This document shows positions 7,931-16,765 of a stretch of 28,651 nucleotides of DNA, piece after piece. This stretch comes from a virus, in the IMG/VR virus record IMGVR_UViG_3300014911_000021, positions 1-28,651 of that record; one strand, given 5' to 3'. The notes under the pieces are model-generated. The model ran no database searches, was not told the DNA's origin, and worked only from the letters and a program-made list of their open reading frames with translations. Both the position numbers and the translations under genes were made by a program. Within the stretch, counting starts at the first letter, position 1, and every line of letters starts with the position of its first letter.

Positions 7931-8877
7931 AGCTGGGGCCTCCTGTATTTTTTCAGGATTTGTTCGACCATAGGCAGTAGTTTTATTGCACTGAACTTGC
8001 TTATCGAGCCACCTTCGAAACCTACACCGGCAAGGCCGATATCGTCCTTTCGCTTAAAGATAAATGTCGCCTGCTCAATCGCCGCCTCTCGCAGGTCGGC
8101 GGGCATTGCAGTCTCGCCGGGACCGGGGCTCAGGCCGGCGGCACAATAGCCGCCGCGATAGATAACCTGTATGCAATCAAGGGTGGAGAACCAGGGTGCA
8201 TACATACTATAGAGGATGCCGTCTTTGCCGTTATTGATCAGGCGGTAATCGCTGTCGGCCGTCAAGGCGGTTGCTGAATCAAAGTCATAATCAAGAGCCT
8301 GCTTTATTGAGGTTACCGATATGACAGGGTAACGCTTAAGCTGCAACTGCGGTCCGCAGCCGGTATAATACTCGGTGACATCGATGGGCGTTAAAAGTAG
8401 TGAGCGGCCTGTAAAACCGTCAAAGAGAGATTCGATTCCGAGCAGGATTCTGTTTAACGTCTGATCGTGGTCGGTATCGGTTATGCCGAGACGTTCTTTG
8501 ACATCGGCAAGTGTGCATATTCTGCCGGTCGCAGAGTCGGCCAAAAGGATGGCATTAGCAGTGGTATCTTCTCCGGCGGCGCATAGTGTGCGGATGCGGA
8601 CGAACTTGGCGGTTTCTGTAAAGGTTCCGATTTTTGAATCACCGGAAGTAATAGGGACGGCGGGGACACCTGCGTGCTGGTCAAGATTCTCGGTGACACC
8701 GCCATCGTCGGATGTATCGATCTGGACATCGGCAATATCGTTGGCCGAGCCGCCGCCGGCGTTTTCAACGACAACAGTAAAGCCGGCGAGGCTCTCGATA
8801 TTCATCCAATCAATAAGAGTCGTTAGCGAATCATCGACAGCTATCGCAGCGCTCGTTTTTGCCACAAGTTGTGCCAT
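7927..8877 (-). CDS. Head-tail connector with extra N-terminal beta domain
   Basis: A 316-residue protein made of two parts. Residues 120-316 match the gp6-like/DUF1320-type head-tail connector: CTLADVKERLGI, then a helix bundle beginning TLNRILLGIESLFDGFTGR, then AAIEQATFIFKRKDD and a C-terminal helix. Residues 1-118 form a strand-rich domain (AGFTVVVENAGG, ADVQIDTSDDGG) like the small beta-sandwich found in phage head or fibre proteins. Ordinary connectors start at about the CTLADV point, so this one is about 110 residues longer than usual. AGG lies 9 bases before the ATG. Confidence 0.75.
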   Translation of the reverse strand: MAQLVAKTSAAIAVDDSLTTLIDWMNIESLAGFTVVVENAGGGSANDIADVQIDTSDDGGVTENLDQHAGVPAVPITSGDSKIGTFTETAKFVRIRTLCAAGEDTTANAILLADSATGRICTLADVKERLGITDTDHDQTLNRILLGIESLFDGFTGRSLLLTPIDVTEYYTGCGPQLQLKRYPVISVTSIKQALDYDFDSATALTADSDYRLINNGKDGILYSMYAPWFSTLDCIQVIYRGGYCAAGLSPGPGETAMPADLREAAIEQATFIFKRKDDIGLAGVGFEGGSISKFSAIKLLPMVEQILKKYRRPQL

Positions 8878-8991
8878 TATTACAGCCTCGTTACAGACGC
8901 TTTAATAAGTGATTAAAGACCCTTCGTTTTGTATTTGTCCGGCGATTTTTCAGGTCGGAATTGTTTGTCTTTCGGGCTTTGATTTACCTGC

Positions 8992-9219
8992 TTACAGTCC
9001 GGCCTGTCCGGCTTCCGGGTCTTGTTCATTGCTTTTACCCTGCTTTTTCGACGGCCTGTTTTGCTGAGAAGTTGCTTTGGCGTACTTAAAGGGTGGCAAT
9101 TGCTGAGCCGCCAGCTCGTCCTTAATTGCGGCGAGCGTCGCCTTCGAGATGTTGTAAAACTGACCGGCGACAAACAGGCCATGCTTGCCACGATAGGTTG
9201 TGATTGTTTTTACAAACAC
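8992..9219 (-). CDS. Small unrecognised head-region protein
   Basis: A 75-residue protein if translation starts at the GTG at 9219. That GTG has AGAAAGGA seven bases upstream, whereas the further in-frame GTG at 9240 has no ribosome-binding site. The N-terminal 40 residues (YRGKHGLFVAGQFYNISKAT) look like a small beta unit with a helix (LAAIKDELAAQQLPP). The C-terminal half is a lysine/glutamine-rich, disordered tail. It lies between the capsid cluster and the connector, where small head-tail adaptor proteins are common. No family is recognised. Confidence 0.55.
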   Translation of the reverse strand: MFVKTITTYRGKHGLFVAGQFYNISKATLAAIKDELAAQQLPPFKYAKATSQQNRPSKKQGKSNEQDPEAGQAGL

Positions 9220-9255
9220 GACAAAATCCTTTCTCTTCACTACGTTTCTAATAAA

Positions 9256-9283
9256 TACCCGCCCGCCCGAAGACGGGCGGGTA
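9256..9283 (-). terminator. Strong hairpin after the capsid cluster
   Basis: TACCCGCCCG at 9256-9265 and CGGGCGGGTA at 9274-9283 are a perfect 10-bp inverted repeat. An alternative pairing closes an AAGA loop over eight G-C pairs (9262-9281). On the minus strand it is followed by a T/A-rich tract (TATTTATTAG) but no clean T-run. It could work as a partial terminator that lowers transcription past the capsid genes, or as an RNA-stability hairpin. Confidence 0.4.
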
Positions 9284-9307
9284 ATTTCTCACACATCACC
9301 GACAACA

Positions 9308-9319
9308 GGCCGTCAGGCC
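9308..9319. repeat. GGCC-GTCA-GGCC hairpin over a stop codon
   Basis: A 12-base inverted repeat with a four-base loop. The stop codon of the 152-residue head protein lies in and beside the loop. The same GGCCGTCAGGCC unit recurs at 19831-19842 in the hairpin cluster. Confidence 0.4.
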
Positions 9320-9771
9320 GAGATTAGCTCTGCCAACCCCATACCGGCAGCATTGCTGGGTAGCACATCTGCGGGGAAACCAATGGCGATTATCGCCAGA
9401 TTGGCTCCGGTTGTGCCATTGCCGGCGTGTGGGGCATTGACCTTGACGTAACGCTTGTGCGTCTTCGCAAGGTCAAGGAATATGCCGTATAGCTTATTAT
9501 CGTCCGTTGCGCTAATCACGGCGGACAGGGCGGCGCCTGTTATGTCGGCGTAGGTGCCGCCCGACGTGTCGCATTCCTCAAGTTTGGGAGCGGCGTCTTC
9601 TGCGGTTGAACCGACTGCGGCGTCCAGATCGCCAACAACCAAAAGGACCAGCACAGCCGCGAGGCCCTGCGTGTCGAAATATGTGTTATTGGCAAAATCG
9701 CCGTCATCCTTGAGTTGCGGGCGGAGCATAATGCCCAGCTTCAGCGACTTTAGAATAGCTCTTAAATCCAT
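9313..9771 (-). CDS. Probable head decoration or minor head protein
   Basis: A 152-residue acidic protein just after the major capsid gene. An in-frame TTG at 9777 exists, but the ATG at 9771 has GAGG eight bases upstream and is preferred. The sequence is a helix (MDLRAILKSLKL) followed by strand-rich segments. It contains TGAALSAVISATDDNKLYG and ends with a hydrophobic beta segment (ANLAIIAIGFPADVLPS). Gene order (protease, capsid, this gene) and small size suggest a decoration or capsid-stabilising protein. No family match is claimed. Confidence 0.6.
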   Translation of the reverse strand: MDLRAILKSLKLGIMLRPQLKDDGDFANNTYFDTQGLAAVLVLLVVGDLDAAVGSTAEDAAPKLEECDTSGGTYADITGAALSAVISATDDNKLYGIFLDLAKTHKRYVKVNAPHAGNGTTGANLAIIAIGFPADVLPSNAAGMGLAELISA

Positions 9772-9820
9772 AATCAAACCTCACTTTCTTAAAAACAAAA
9801 AAGCATTCCCTGCCTGCCGA

Positions 9821-11200
9821 TTAGCTGGCGGCGGTTATCAATCCGCAAATGGGGCCGGCATCGGTCGTATCGCCGACGCCGTGGGCGTTGATAGCTACAC
9901 GGTTCCTGCCGCGAAGCGCGACAAGGCCCTGGTCGAAGTAACGCTGGTCGGATTGAGCGAACTCCATCCCGCCGCGAGTTCCGAGCATTGCGCCGAGCCG
10001 CAGGTTGGCGAGCAGGGCACAGATTTGGCTGTTGGCCTCTGCCTTCGGCATCACTTGCGTGAACTCGACATCGTAGCCAAGATACAGCCTCTGGCGTCTC
10101 TGCATTCCAAGAAGTATTTCCGACATCGGTGTGCCGCCTGCTGCTATTGCAAGGGGCACCATCACGGTGTAATAGAAATACTTGTGCACGAACCACTTAG
10201 CGTTCTCGTCATCGGCGCCTGTCGGCAGCGTGCCCGCAACCGCCTCAAAGTTAGCAAGCGTAAGCTCGCTGTAGGCGTTACCGGCACCGACCACCAGGCT
10301 CTTGATGTTGCCAATCGTCGAATCGACTGCTCGCAGTGCGCCGACTATTCCGGTGAAGCCGAAGTAGGTACTGGTCCCGTCTCCAAGGAATCCGCACAGG
10401 TCTTCGTAGTACGCAAAGCTGCGGGCGAACAACTGGCCGTAAAGCTCGGCTAACGGAATCGCCGAATCCTCATCAAGCTCCAGCGAATATGCACTCAGAG
10501 CGGTCATCACCTTTGGCGTCAACATCAGGCATTTCGCCTCAGGATCGGTCAGGGTCGGAGCGGTACCTTCGCCGGGGACATAGACGGTCAGGAGTTGGTC
10601 TATCTTCGGCGTAGGAGTCTGGCCGGCACCCATCGGGACGGGCATTGCGTTGCGGCGGTACACACCGTATTGCTCAAGGAGCAGTATCAGGCCGGGGGCC
10701 TGCTCGATGGTGACAAGGGCGGAGCCGGACGCCTGAGACGTGGTTGTTGCGGTTTTTTTGCCGTTATCATCCAGCCAGTTTACCTCCGCGCCCATACGGT
10801 CGAGGGCCTTCAGTATGGCTGTGCGCTTGCGGGCGACGTCAACCCTTCCCATCCCGGCAGTCATCGATGCGGCCATGATTGCCAGCCCGACGAGCTTGGC
10901 CTCCACGGGAGAGCTGTAGATGCCGTTGTAGCGGCCCTTACTATCAGGGCTGTAGCCTTCGGCCGCCTTGAGCTGGCGAACTTGCTTTTGCAGATTGTCG
11001 GCGAGGGTTTTTAGCTCATCGGCCTGAGACTTGACATCGGCGACTTCTTTCTTTGCGGCCTCGATGGCCTCGACGTCCTTGGCCTTTCGCTCGTCGATAA
11101 GATCGAGCACTTCCTGCTTAGACGCCTTGTTATCTTTCAAATCACCGAGAGCCTTTTCAATCACCTCTACCGTTTTATTTGTAATTTTACCATTATCCAT
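9821..11200 (-). CDS. Major capsid protein, HK97 fold
   Basis: A 459-residue protein. Residues 1-85 are a highly charged coiled coil (VIEKALGDLKDNKASKQEVL), which acts as the scaffolding delta domain of HK97-type capsids and is removed by the prohead protease encoded just upstream. The remaining part has the expected mixture of a long helix (AKLVGLAIMAASM), an E-loop-like region, and P- and A-domain segments (VPMGAGQTPTPKIDQLLTVY; FLGDGTSTYFGFTGIVGAL). AAAGG lies about 9 bases before the ATG. The four-base gap to the protease gene shows tight coupling. Confidence 0.85.
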   Translation of the reverse strand: MDNGKITNKTVEVIEKALGDLKDNKASKQEVLDLIDERKAKDVEAIEAAKKEVADVKSQADELKTLADNLQKQVRQLKAAEGYSPDSKGRYNGIYSSPVEAKLVGLAIMAASMTAGMGRVDVARKRTAILKALDRMGAEVNWLDDNGKKTATTTSQASGSALVTIEQAPGLILLLEQYGVYRRNAMPVPMGAGQTPTPKIDQLLTVYVPGEGTAPTLTDPEAKCLMLTPKVMTALSAYSLELDEDSAIPLAELYGQLFARSFAYYEDLCGFLGDGTSTYFGFTGIVGALRAVDSTIGNIKSLVVGAGNAYSELTLANFEAVAGTLPTGADDENAKWFVHKYFYYTVMVPLAIAAGGTPMSEILLGMQRRQRLYLGYDVEFTQVMPKAEANSQICALLANLRLGAMLGTRGGMEFAQSDQRYFDQGLVALRGRNRVAINAHGVGDTTDAGPICGLITAAS

Positions 11201-11204
11201 AATA

Positions 11205-11993
11205 TCAACCTTTCGATATTTCGTTCGCTAATTTTTGAATAGACTCCAATCGCTCGGCCGACACACCGTCATCGCCGGCGATGGCCGGTTCGGAGTCGCT
11301 ACCGAGCATAGACTCCGCCAGGCCATCGGGATCGGTGACGAGTAAATCTTTTATTTGCATGAATTGAAGGTCAACAAACTCCTTCAATTCGGAAAAATGC
11401 GAATCGATGTAATCTTTTAATGTGCCGGGAATCTCGGCCTTGTCGCGGCTGCCGGAATCCGGCTGGAAGCCGAGAATAGATTTGATAGTGCTTACAGCCT
11501 GTCGATTTGCACCGACCGCGACGCATGATATTTCGTAAAGTTCAATCTTGGTTATGATGTAAATTCGCTTACCGTCCTTGACTTCTTCGTGGCCATCGAG
11601 GATGCGAAATCCGATAGAGACGGCCCGCATAGTTTTGTTTTTATAAACGGTCCAGTATTTATTGCCGAGTTCGTATTCGACATCAAATTGCAACACCATC
11701 TCGACATGATGTTTTTTTTGTTTTGCAGTCTCGATGTCCCAATGACCGATGCCCGGCGGCTCTCCGCTGCCAAGCCTGTGCAGGTGGCAGGCTAAGCAGA
11801 TGGGATTCTTGGCGAACTCATCTTTGCGATGTATAGCCTCGAACACGGCATCCGGCACAACCTTTTCGTTATCGCGATCGACTATGTCGGATGAGACGAC
11901 AAAATTTATTCGATGACCGTCAATATCTATGGCGTCCTTCGTGTCGGCAACAAAGGCATGTACATATCTCAGTTCTTTTGTGTCGTATTCCAT
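11205..11993 (-). CDS. HK97-family prohead protease (U35)
   Basis: A 262-residue serine protease that matures the capsid. The fold signature is present: FVVSSDIVDRDNEKVVPDA (residues 31-49), the catalytic-histidine segment CHLH (69-72), MRAVSIGFR with the likely nucleophile Ser126 (122-130), and ELYEISCVAVGANR (151-164). The start is the ATG at 11993, because GAGGTG embedded in the last codons of the portal gene lies four bases before it; the upstream TTG at 12005 has no site. A C-terminal 90-residue extension is charged and probably disordered. Confidence 0.85.
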   Translation of the reverse strand: MEYDTKELRYVHAFVADTKDAIDIDGHRINFVVSSDIVDRDNEKVVPDAVFEAIHRKDEFAKNPICLACHLHRLGSGEPPGIGHWDIETAKQKKHHVEMVLQFDVEYELGNKYWTVYKNKTMRAVSIGFRILDGHEEVKDGKRIYIITKIELYEISCVAVGANRQAVSTIKSILGFQPDSGSRDKAEIPGTLKDYIDSHFSELKEFVDLQFMQIKDLLVTDPDGLAESMLGSDSEPAIAGDDGVSAERLESIQKLANEISKG

Positions 11994-11994
11994 T

Positions 11995-14277
11995 TTACAC
12001 CTCAAAATTTACTTTTTCGTAGAAATCCAAATCAAAGCTCTTACCGGCCGCCGATACCGCAAGCTCCATGCAGCGGCAGTTGGCGATCTCAGCGGCCGAG
12101 CCGGATGGATCGCCGGGGTACATCAGCCGGTCCGAACCCACCTCGAAGAATTGACCCAGAGGGATTCCGGCGGCATACTTTGTCTCGGCTGCCCGATGTG
12201 ATGGGCGGACATTTTTATCGCGGGCACTAAGCCAGCTCTTTAACTCGACTCCGGCAGTCTGCATACCGGCATGACGGCCGGTCGAGACGGCGCCACCTGT
12301 CTGGGTGCGGGCGATAAGCTGAGACCTTTTGCGGTTGCCGTCCAGGACATCAGTAATTCGCTTTGTAAGTTCATTCAGGCCTTCGCCGGCTTCAAGGCCG
12401 GTGCGTAGCTGCCGAGCAACGCGTGTCTGGGTTGTGGCGTTGACTTTCGAGATTTTATGGGCGCTGGTCTGGATGGCCCGTCTCTGGATGGGACTGAGCT
12501 TTGTTCGCTTAACGGCTTCATCAAGCCCATCGCCGGCAAGGCCTGCTACCTCACTCAATGTCTGGCGAATACCAAGCTCCGAAGCCTTTTCAAAAAAGGT
12601 CTTATTGATGACCTTTATTTTGTTGTTTTCTTTTTGCAAATCAAAAACCACACGGGCAATTATGCGATCGGTGTCCTTGACGGCCTTGCCGCCAAATTCA
12701 TCGTATGCCTTTTTGAGCTTCTCGGTAAGCTCGCGGCGCTGCCGTATAAACAAAACACGCATCGCGGATTTGTATTCGTTCTCGATACGTAGCCAGGAAG
12801 ACGTCCACCTCCGCCATATTCGCAACCGTTGTCGCTCATCGTCTTTTTTAACAACGATATCTTTAGCGACGGCAGATTTACCTTCGCCTTCTTCGACCTC
12901 GCCTTCCGGCACCGATGGCCCTGTTACGGCCTCGATGCCGCCTTCCATGATATAACTTGCCGGCACCTGGCCCATACTTATCCACCAGTCATCGCCCCAG
13001 GGGACATGCTCGAACGGCAGATCACCGGCATCGATGATCTGGTTAAGGGGTACGCCCTTGTCTATGTAGGGCATCATCTTTTCGGCACGCAGCCTGAGCA
13101 TCTCCTGTATTGCCGGGTGAGAGTCAATGTCAAACCACGCAAAGACATCCTTGCGGGATTGTATCGCTTTAAGTTTTTGCTGCCTGTAGTGAAGTCTGCT
13201 GCTGAGCGATTGCCGGGAACAGGTTCTTTTTGATTCAGAAAACGGGACGGCCTTGTTTTTGCCTGCCTGGAATTTGTATTTGTCAATTATTCCAGAGTTG
13301 ATACTGTCGGCGATGATGCTCAAAATCGGGGCGATGCAGTAAAGGATGAACCGTTGAGTCGCCGGGCCGTGCGAGTACTGTGCTTCCGTTGCAAGCCCCG
13401 CCACCTCGGGGGGCACACCGAATAGCGAGCATATTGTATTGGCGTTGTGCCTGGAAAGATCGACCATTTGGAGGTCCGCCATCGTCTGCGAGACGGTTTT
13501 TACGTCAAGGCCGCCGCTTGCCAGAAAGGTTTTGCCCGCCTTCGATGAGCCTCCGTGCTCCTGGGCGAACTGGGCCTTCAGCAGCCGGACCTCTTCTTCG
13601 GTAAGCTTCACGCCTGCCGGGGCGGTCAGTACCACACCAAGCCGTGCCCCGTTGGCAATGGTCGATTCGTTGAACTGCTCGGCTTGATAAGAAGTCGAGA
13701 TGGCAAGCTCGCCCGCAGTCATAGGACCTGCACCGCGATAGGGGTTGTCGGGGTTGAAATTTTTAATCACGTGCACGTCATCAACAAATAAAGGAACAAC
13801 CGTGCCCTGGTTGGTCATAAGCCGGTATTCGGTTACAGCTCCGTACCTATTCGGCACCGGTGTTATCTGGTTCGGGCCTACAACCAACATTTTGGTAGGG
13901 GCAATGCCTTTCGACTCGATGGTTATCCAATATACCTCACGAAATAACACATAGAACCCGATTGTCTGCGAGAGAAGGTCGGTGAGCTTCATTTCGGGGT
14001 TGTTAAAGAGGAAGTCGTAAGCAGGCCCCGCCTCGATAATTTTATCGTCACCCGTTGACAGCATCAACTGGATGCTGTTACAGACATCGATGATTGTGTT
14101 GACGCACAGCCATACCCAGCCGACCTGGCTGTAAGGATGGCGGGGTCGCCCGCGTCCGATGTTTTTTGCGCCCAGGACGTCGAGACCTAAGTCCCATAAG
14201 CTGTTCAGCTTGCTTAAAGGCAGGGTGAAGTCTTTTTGTTTCGCGAACTTTTTAAGCCATTTCAACAAAATCAGCAT
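11995..14277 (-). CDS. Portal protein fused to MuF-type head morphogenesis domain
   Basis: A 760-residue protein. Residues 40-450 follow the HK97/SPP1 portal pattern: GWVWLCVNTIIDVCNSI, the DDVHVIKNFNPDNPYRGAGP clip region, and the hydrophobic helix FILYCIAPILSIIADSI. An acidic linker follows (residues 455-480). Residues 500-760 match the phage-Mu gpF (SPP1 gp7) minor head protein: ARTQTGGAVSTGRHAG, LKSWLSARDKNVRPSH, and the C-terminal NCRCME with its cysteine pair. In Mu these are two separate genes, so this is a natural fusion. The ATG at 14277 overlaps the terminase gene by 26 bases; no good ribosome-binding site is visible, so coupling is likely. Confidence 0.85.
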   Translation of the reverse strand: MLILLKWLKKFAKQKDFTLPLSKLNSLWDLGLDVLGAKNIGRGRPRHPYSQVGWVWLCVNTIIDVCNSIQLMLSTGDDKIIEAGPAYDFLFNNPEMKLTDLLSQTIGFYVLFREVYWITIESKGIAPTKMLVVGPNQITPVPNRYGAVTEYRLMTNQGTVVPLFVDDVHVIKNFNPDNPYRGAGPMTAGELAISTSYQAEQFNESTIANGARLGVVLTAPAGVKLTEEEVRLLKAQFAQEHGGSSKAGKTFLASGGLDVKTVSQTMADLQMVDLSRHNANTICSLFGVPPEVAGLATEAQYSHGPATQRFILYCIAPILSIIADSINSGIIDKYKFQAGKNKAVPFSESKRTCSRQSLSSRLHYRQQKLKAIQSRKDVFAWFDIDSHPAIQEMLRLRAEKMMPYIDKGVPLNQIIDAGDLPFEHVPWGDDWWISMGQVPASYIMEGGIEAVTGPSVPEGEVEEGEGKSAVAKDIVVKKDDERQRLRIWRRWTSSWLRIENEYKSAMRVLFIRQRRELTEKLKKAYDEFGGKAVKDTDRIIARVVFDLQKENNKIKVINKTFFEKASELGIRQTLSEVAGLAGDGLDEAVKRTKLSPIQRRAIQTSAHKISKVNATTQTRVARQLRTGLEAGEGLNELTKRITDVLDGNRKRSQLIARTQTGGAVSTGRHAGMQTAGVELKSWLSARDKNVRPSHRAAETKYAAGIPLGQFFEVGSDRLMYPGDPSGSAAEIANCRCMELAVSAAGKSFDLDFYEKVNFEV

Positions 14278-15631
14278 CCGTTTCGGTTAATGATATTATT
14301 TGAGGCCTCACGTTCGGCTGGTGGGCGGCCTCTTTGCATAACGCCGAGGCCCAGAATTCATCGGCGTGCTCGGTGTCGGATTGGGTTGTGTCGTATCGTA
14401 CATTGCCACCGGTTGTTACCGTTTTTTTTATCGAATGAAAACTCTCGCGGACCTCCATATCATCCGGCACGCGAGTACGCCTGTCCTGCATAAGGCCGAG
14501 CTGGCGTGAGGCAAGGGCGTCTTTTACAGGAGCCGTGAACTTTACCTTCTCTACCCGATAATTGCCGAATATTTTTTGCAGGCTCTCGACCAGCATATCG
14601 CCAAGCCCGGTCGCATCGCCGCAGGCACGGACGATATTGTGTTTGTTAATTAAATCCTCGGCCATTTGCTGCTGGGCGCCGTAAGGGGTCTTGCGCATTC
14701 GCACAATCTCTCGACAAACCATAACGTCGCCGACTAATTCATCAATCCAGAATACCGTCTTGTGTTTTTCACGGGCGATGTCAAAGCCCATGTATTTCGG
14801 GCCGTCGCCGGCGGCTTTCAAGCACTCACCATCCTGACAAGCATAATACAGGTCGTAAGGAATCAGTGTTGATGCAGCCGATGACGGGATGCACATATAC
14901 TCGCGGTTGTATTTATCCTCATCCCTCGCCCTGGCCCGGCACTCACGAAGAAATTTTTCCCTCGCATTTTTGTCGATATTGCCGAGCTTGTAAATCTTCT
15001 CGGCAAGCCCCTGCTCGACCGCCACTGTAATCGGCACATAATGATAAGACCAGGGCAGCACATAATCTTTATCGGGACTAAGCTCGCCAGCGAGGATTTT
15101 CTTTGCCTCAATGACTGTGCGGTCAAACAGCGAACCTTCAGCGCTGCGCGTTGTCATGATGGATATGTTATAGCCCCACATCGTAACCGGCTCAGCAGCC
15201 GAGTACATCTCATCAGGACTATCATGCCAGTCGAATTCATCGAGACAAACATCGCCGCCTTTTGAGCGAAATCTGCGGGGATTGGAGCTCATGCAGTTTA
15301 TACGAGAACCGTTGGGGAATCTAATTACGTAATTGTTGTAAGTGTAAGATTTGCCTTCGATGGAATCTTCGAGCCGTTCGGTGAATACCTCAATCACGGC
15401 ATCAAACAATTCGCACCACCGGCGGCAGTACTGGGCGAACTCAAACGCTGCGGACTCATCCGCGCTCGAGAACCAGTAGTCCCGCTTGTGGTCGATGAGG
15501 TTTCTATCGCGGACGGCCTTGTAGCTCTCGGCGTAGGTTGCGCCTATGCGGCGGGATTTGTCCCAGAGTTTATACCGCGATTCGTCCAGAATCCAATCAT
15601 TCTGGTATGGCAGGAAATAGCTTTCCGGCAA
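14252..15631 (-). CDS. Terminase large subunit, Mu gp28-like
   Basis: A 459-residue packaging motor. The ATPase part has a variant Walker A (DKSRRIGATYA, residues 24-34) and Walker B (DVCLDEF, 127-133). The RNase-H-like nuclease has three acidic sites, GFDIAR (D284), GDATG (D339) and HADEF (D424). The start is taken as TTG at 15631 (PESYFLPYQNDW), with AGG nine bases upstream. No in-frame ATG occurs before the Walker A motif. It follows the gp27-like small terminase by 14 bases. Mu-type phages package by the headful mechanism from a pac site near one end. Confidence 0.9.
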   Translation of the reverse strand: MPESYFLPYQNDWILDESRYKLWDKSRRIGATYAESYKAVRDRNLIDHKRDYWFSSADESAAFEFAQYCRRWCELFDAVIEVFTERLEDSIEGKSYTYNNYVIRFPNGSRINCMSSNPRRFRSKGGDVCLDEFDWHDSPDEMYSAAEPVTMWGYNISIMTTRSAEGSLFDRTVIEAKKILAGELSPDKDYVLPWSYHYVPITVAVEQGLAEKIYKLGNIDKNAREKFLRECRARARDEDKYNREYMCIPSSAASTLIPYDLYYACQDGECLKAAGDGPKYMGFDIAREKHKTVFWIDELVGDVMVCREIVRMRKTPYGAQQQMAEDLINKHNIVRACGDATGLGDMLVESLQKIFGNYRVEKVKFTAPVKDALASRQLGLMQDRRTRVPDDMEVRESFHSIKKTVTTGGNVRYDTTQSDTEHADEFWASALCKEAAHQPNVRPQIISLTETDADFVEMA

Positions 15632-15645
15632 TTTTTCGGCCTGAT

Positions 15646-16215
15646 TTACGATTTTACAACCCCTAAATGGTCGTCAATAATTTCCTGGATTTTTTTCCGG
15701 TCAACGCCGGCGGCGGCAAGCTTCTTTTCCGTGGATTCGCACGCAGCCTTAACCTTCAACGCCAATTGCTCGCGGACATACTTGTCGCTGTTTATCGCGA
15801 TTGCCGTGCAGTCCTTCATTGCCTTTGCCACATCGCGGATCTGGTCGGCATCGAAATTGTCGTGGCCCCCGATAAACTCGATAGCAACCGCCGTTATCAT
15901 CTCGGCTACGGCCTTCTGTGTCTGCGATGCCTTCTCATTTGTAAGGTCGCTCATTATCTGGCGGGTGATCAGGCCCGCCTGGCGGAACCGCGCCATCGTC
16001 CGAAGCTGCACGGCCCAGCGGCCGATGGCGGACTTTGAGACGCCGAAGCCCCACTGGTCACAGTACGTGACAAGGTCCTCGTATCGCGGCGAACCTTCTG
16101 CGTGCTCACCGGCAAAGTCGGCCGGCCACTCGTTGTCCACAATCATACGAGTCAGGGTCTCTCGCAGATCCTGTGGCAGCTTGTCGATACTCGAATGTGC
16201 GCGGCGTTTTGTCAT
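15646..16215 (-). CDS. Terminase small subunit, DUF3486 (Mu gp27-like)
   Basis: A 189-residue, charged helical protein. The N-terminus KRRAHSSIDKLPQDLRETLT is the DUF3486 signature. A helix-turn-helix-like region, FGVSKSAIGRWAVQLR, lies at residues 57-72, and a long coiled-coil C-terminal half follows. It is thought to recognise the packaging site and feed DNA to the large terminase, which is the next gene. The start at 16215 has no clear ribosome-binding site. Confidence 0.85.
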   Translation of the reverse strand: MTKRRAHSSIDKLPQDLRETLTRMIVDNEWPADFAGEHAEGSPRYEDLVTYCDQWGFGVSKSAIGRWAVQLRTMARFRQAGLITRQIMSDLTNEKASQTQKAVAEMITAVAIEFIGGHDNFDADQIRDVAKAMKDCTAIAINSDKYVREQLALKVKAACESTEKKLAAAGVDRKKIQEIIDDHLGVVKS

Positions 16216-16252
16216 TTATTTTAGACACCGATTAACACGGATTTGTACGGTC

Positions 16253-16456
16253 TTAAAAATACTTTACATCTTTTGAAAAATCGTAAGGCTCATATTCTGG
16301 TTCGTCGTATCCAAACTCTTTCGCCAAACTCGCACGCTCCGCCCAACCATGCAAATGTGCGTCGTATTGAAACCAATTCCATAGCCATATAAACGGATTG
16401 AGCACCTTCAACAAAACCCTGAACCGCCCTGTCTTTTGTCCTTTGCCATCCATCAT
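16253..16456 (-). CDS. Small unrecognised protein
   Basis: A 67-residue protein with a hydrophobic, tryptophan-rich helix (VLLKVLNPFIWLWNWFQYD, residues 15-33) and an acidic, tyrosine-rich C-terminus (EPEYEPYDFSKDVKYF). It follows the gp26-like gene by three bases. It could be membrane-associated through the tryptophan helix, but one such stretch is not enough for a call. Confidence 0.45.
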   Translation of the reverse strand: MMDGKGQKTGRFRVLLKVLNPFIWLWNWFQYDAHLHGWAERASLAKEFGYDEPEYEPYDFSKDVKYF

Positions 16457-16459
16457 CTG

Positions 16460-16765
16460 TTATATATCCAGAGCCTCGTCTGTTGTGATTCGCTGGGCCA
16501 CCTCGATGCCGGCGGCGGTCAGCTTGCCGACCTTGTCGGTGAATTTGTCGGCGCCACCGAGAGCATCGTCCACGAAAAAGAGGTAGCCCTTGGCCTTTAA
16601 GTACTCAATGTCCTTGCCGAACAGGCTGAAGTCGTACATCGGGTCAACGGCACAGACGGTCTGGTACAACGATCGCATCGTCAGGCCGGATGGATATACC
16701 AGGTCGAGGTTGCGAAGGATAAGCCTTCTTGCCTGTTTGATTTTTACCGGGTCTGCGCCGTTCAT
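16460..16765 (-). CDS. Mu gp26-like small protein with winged-helix look
   Basis: A 101-residue protein resembling the VpaChn25_0724-type family seen next to gp25/gp27 in Mu-like phages. It has RRLILRNLDLVYPSGLTM (helix and helix), FGKDIEYLKAKGYLFFVDD (helix plus wing), and KVGKLTAAGIEVAQ at the end. This is the layout of a small winged-helix domain. The ATG overlaps the stop of the gene before it by four bases. Its role in particle assembly is unknown. Confidence 0.65.
   Translation of the reverse strand: MNGADPVKIKQARRLILRNLDLVYPSGLTMRSLYQTVCAVDPMYDFSLFGKDIEYLKAKGYLFFVDDALGGADKFTDKVGKLTAAGIEVAQRITTDEALDI

Noticed and set aside
8913-9191. Second frame over the small head-region gene
   Set aside because: It overlaps 8992-9219, which has a good ribosome-binding site. 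The other frame is serine/arginine-rich, as shadow frames are.
9554-10453. 299-codon plus-strand frame over the capsid gene
   Set aside because: It is antisense to the major capsid gene and has a composition typical of a shadow frame.
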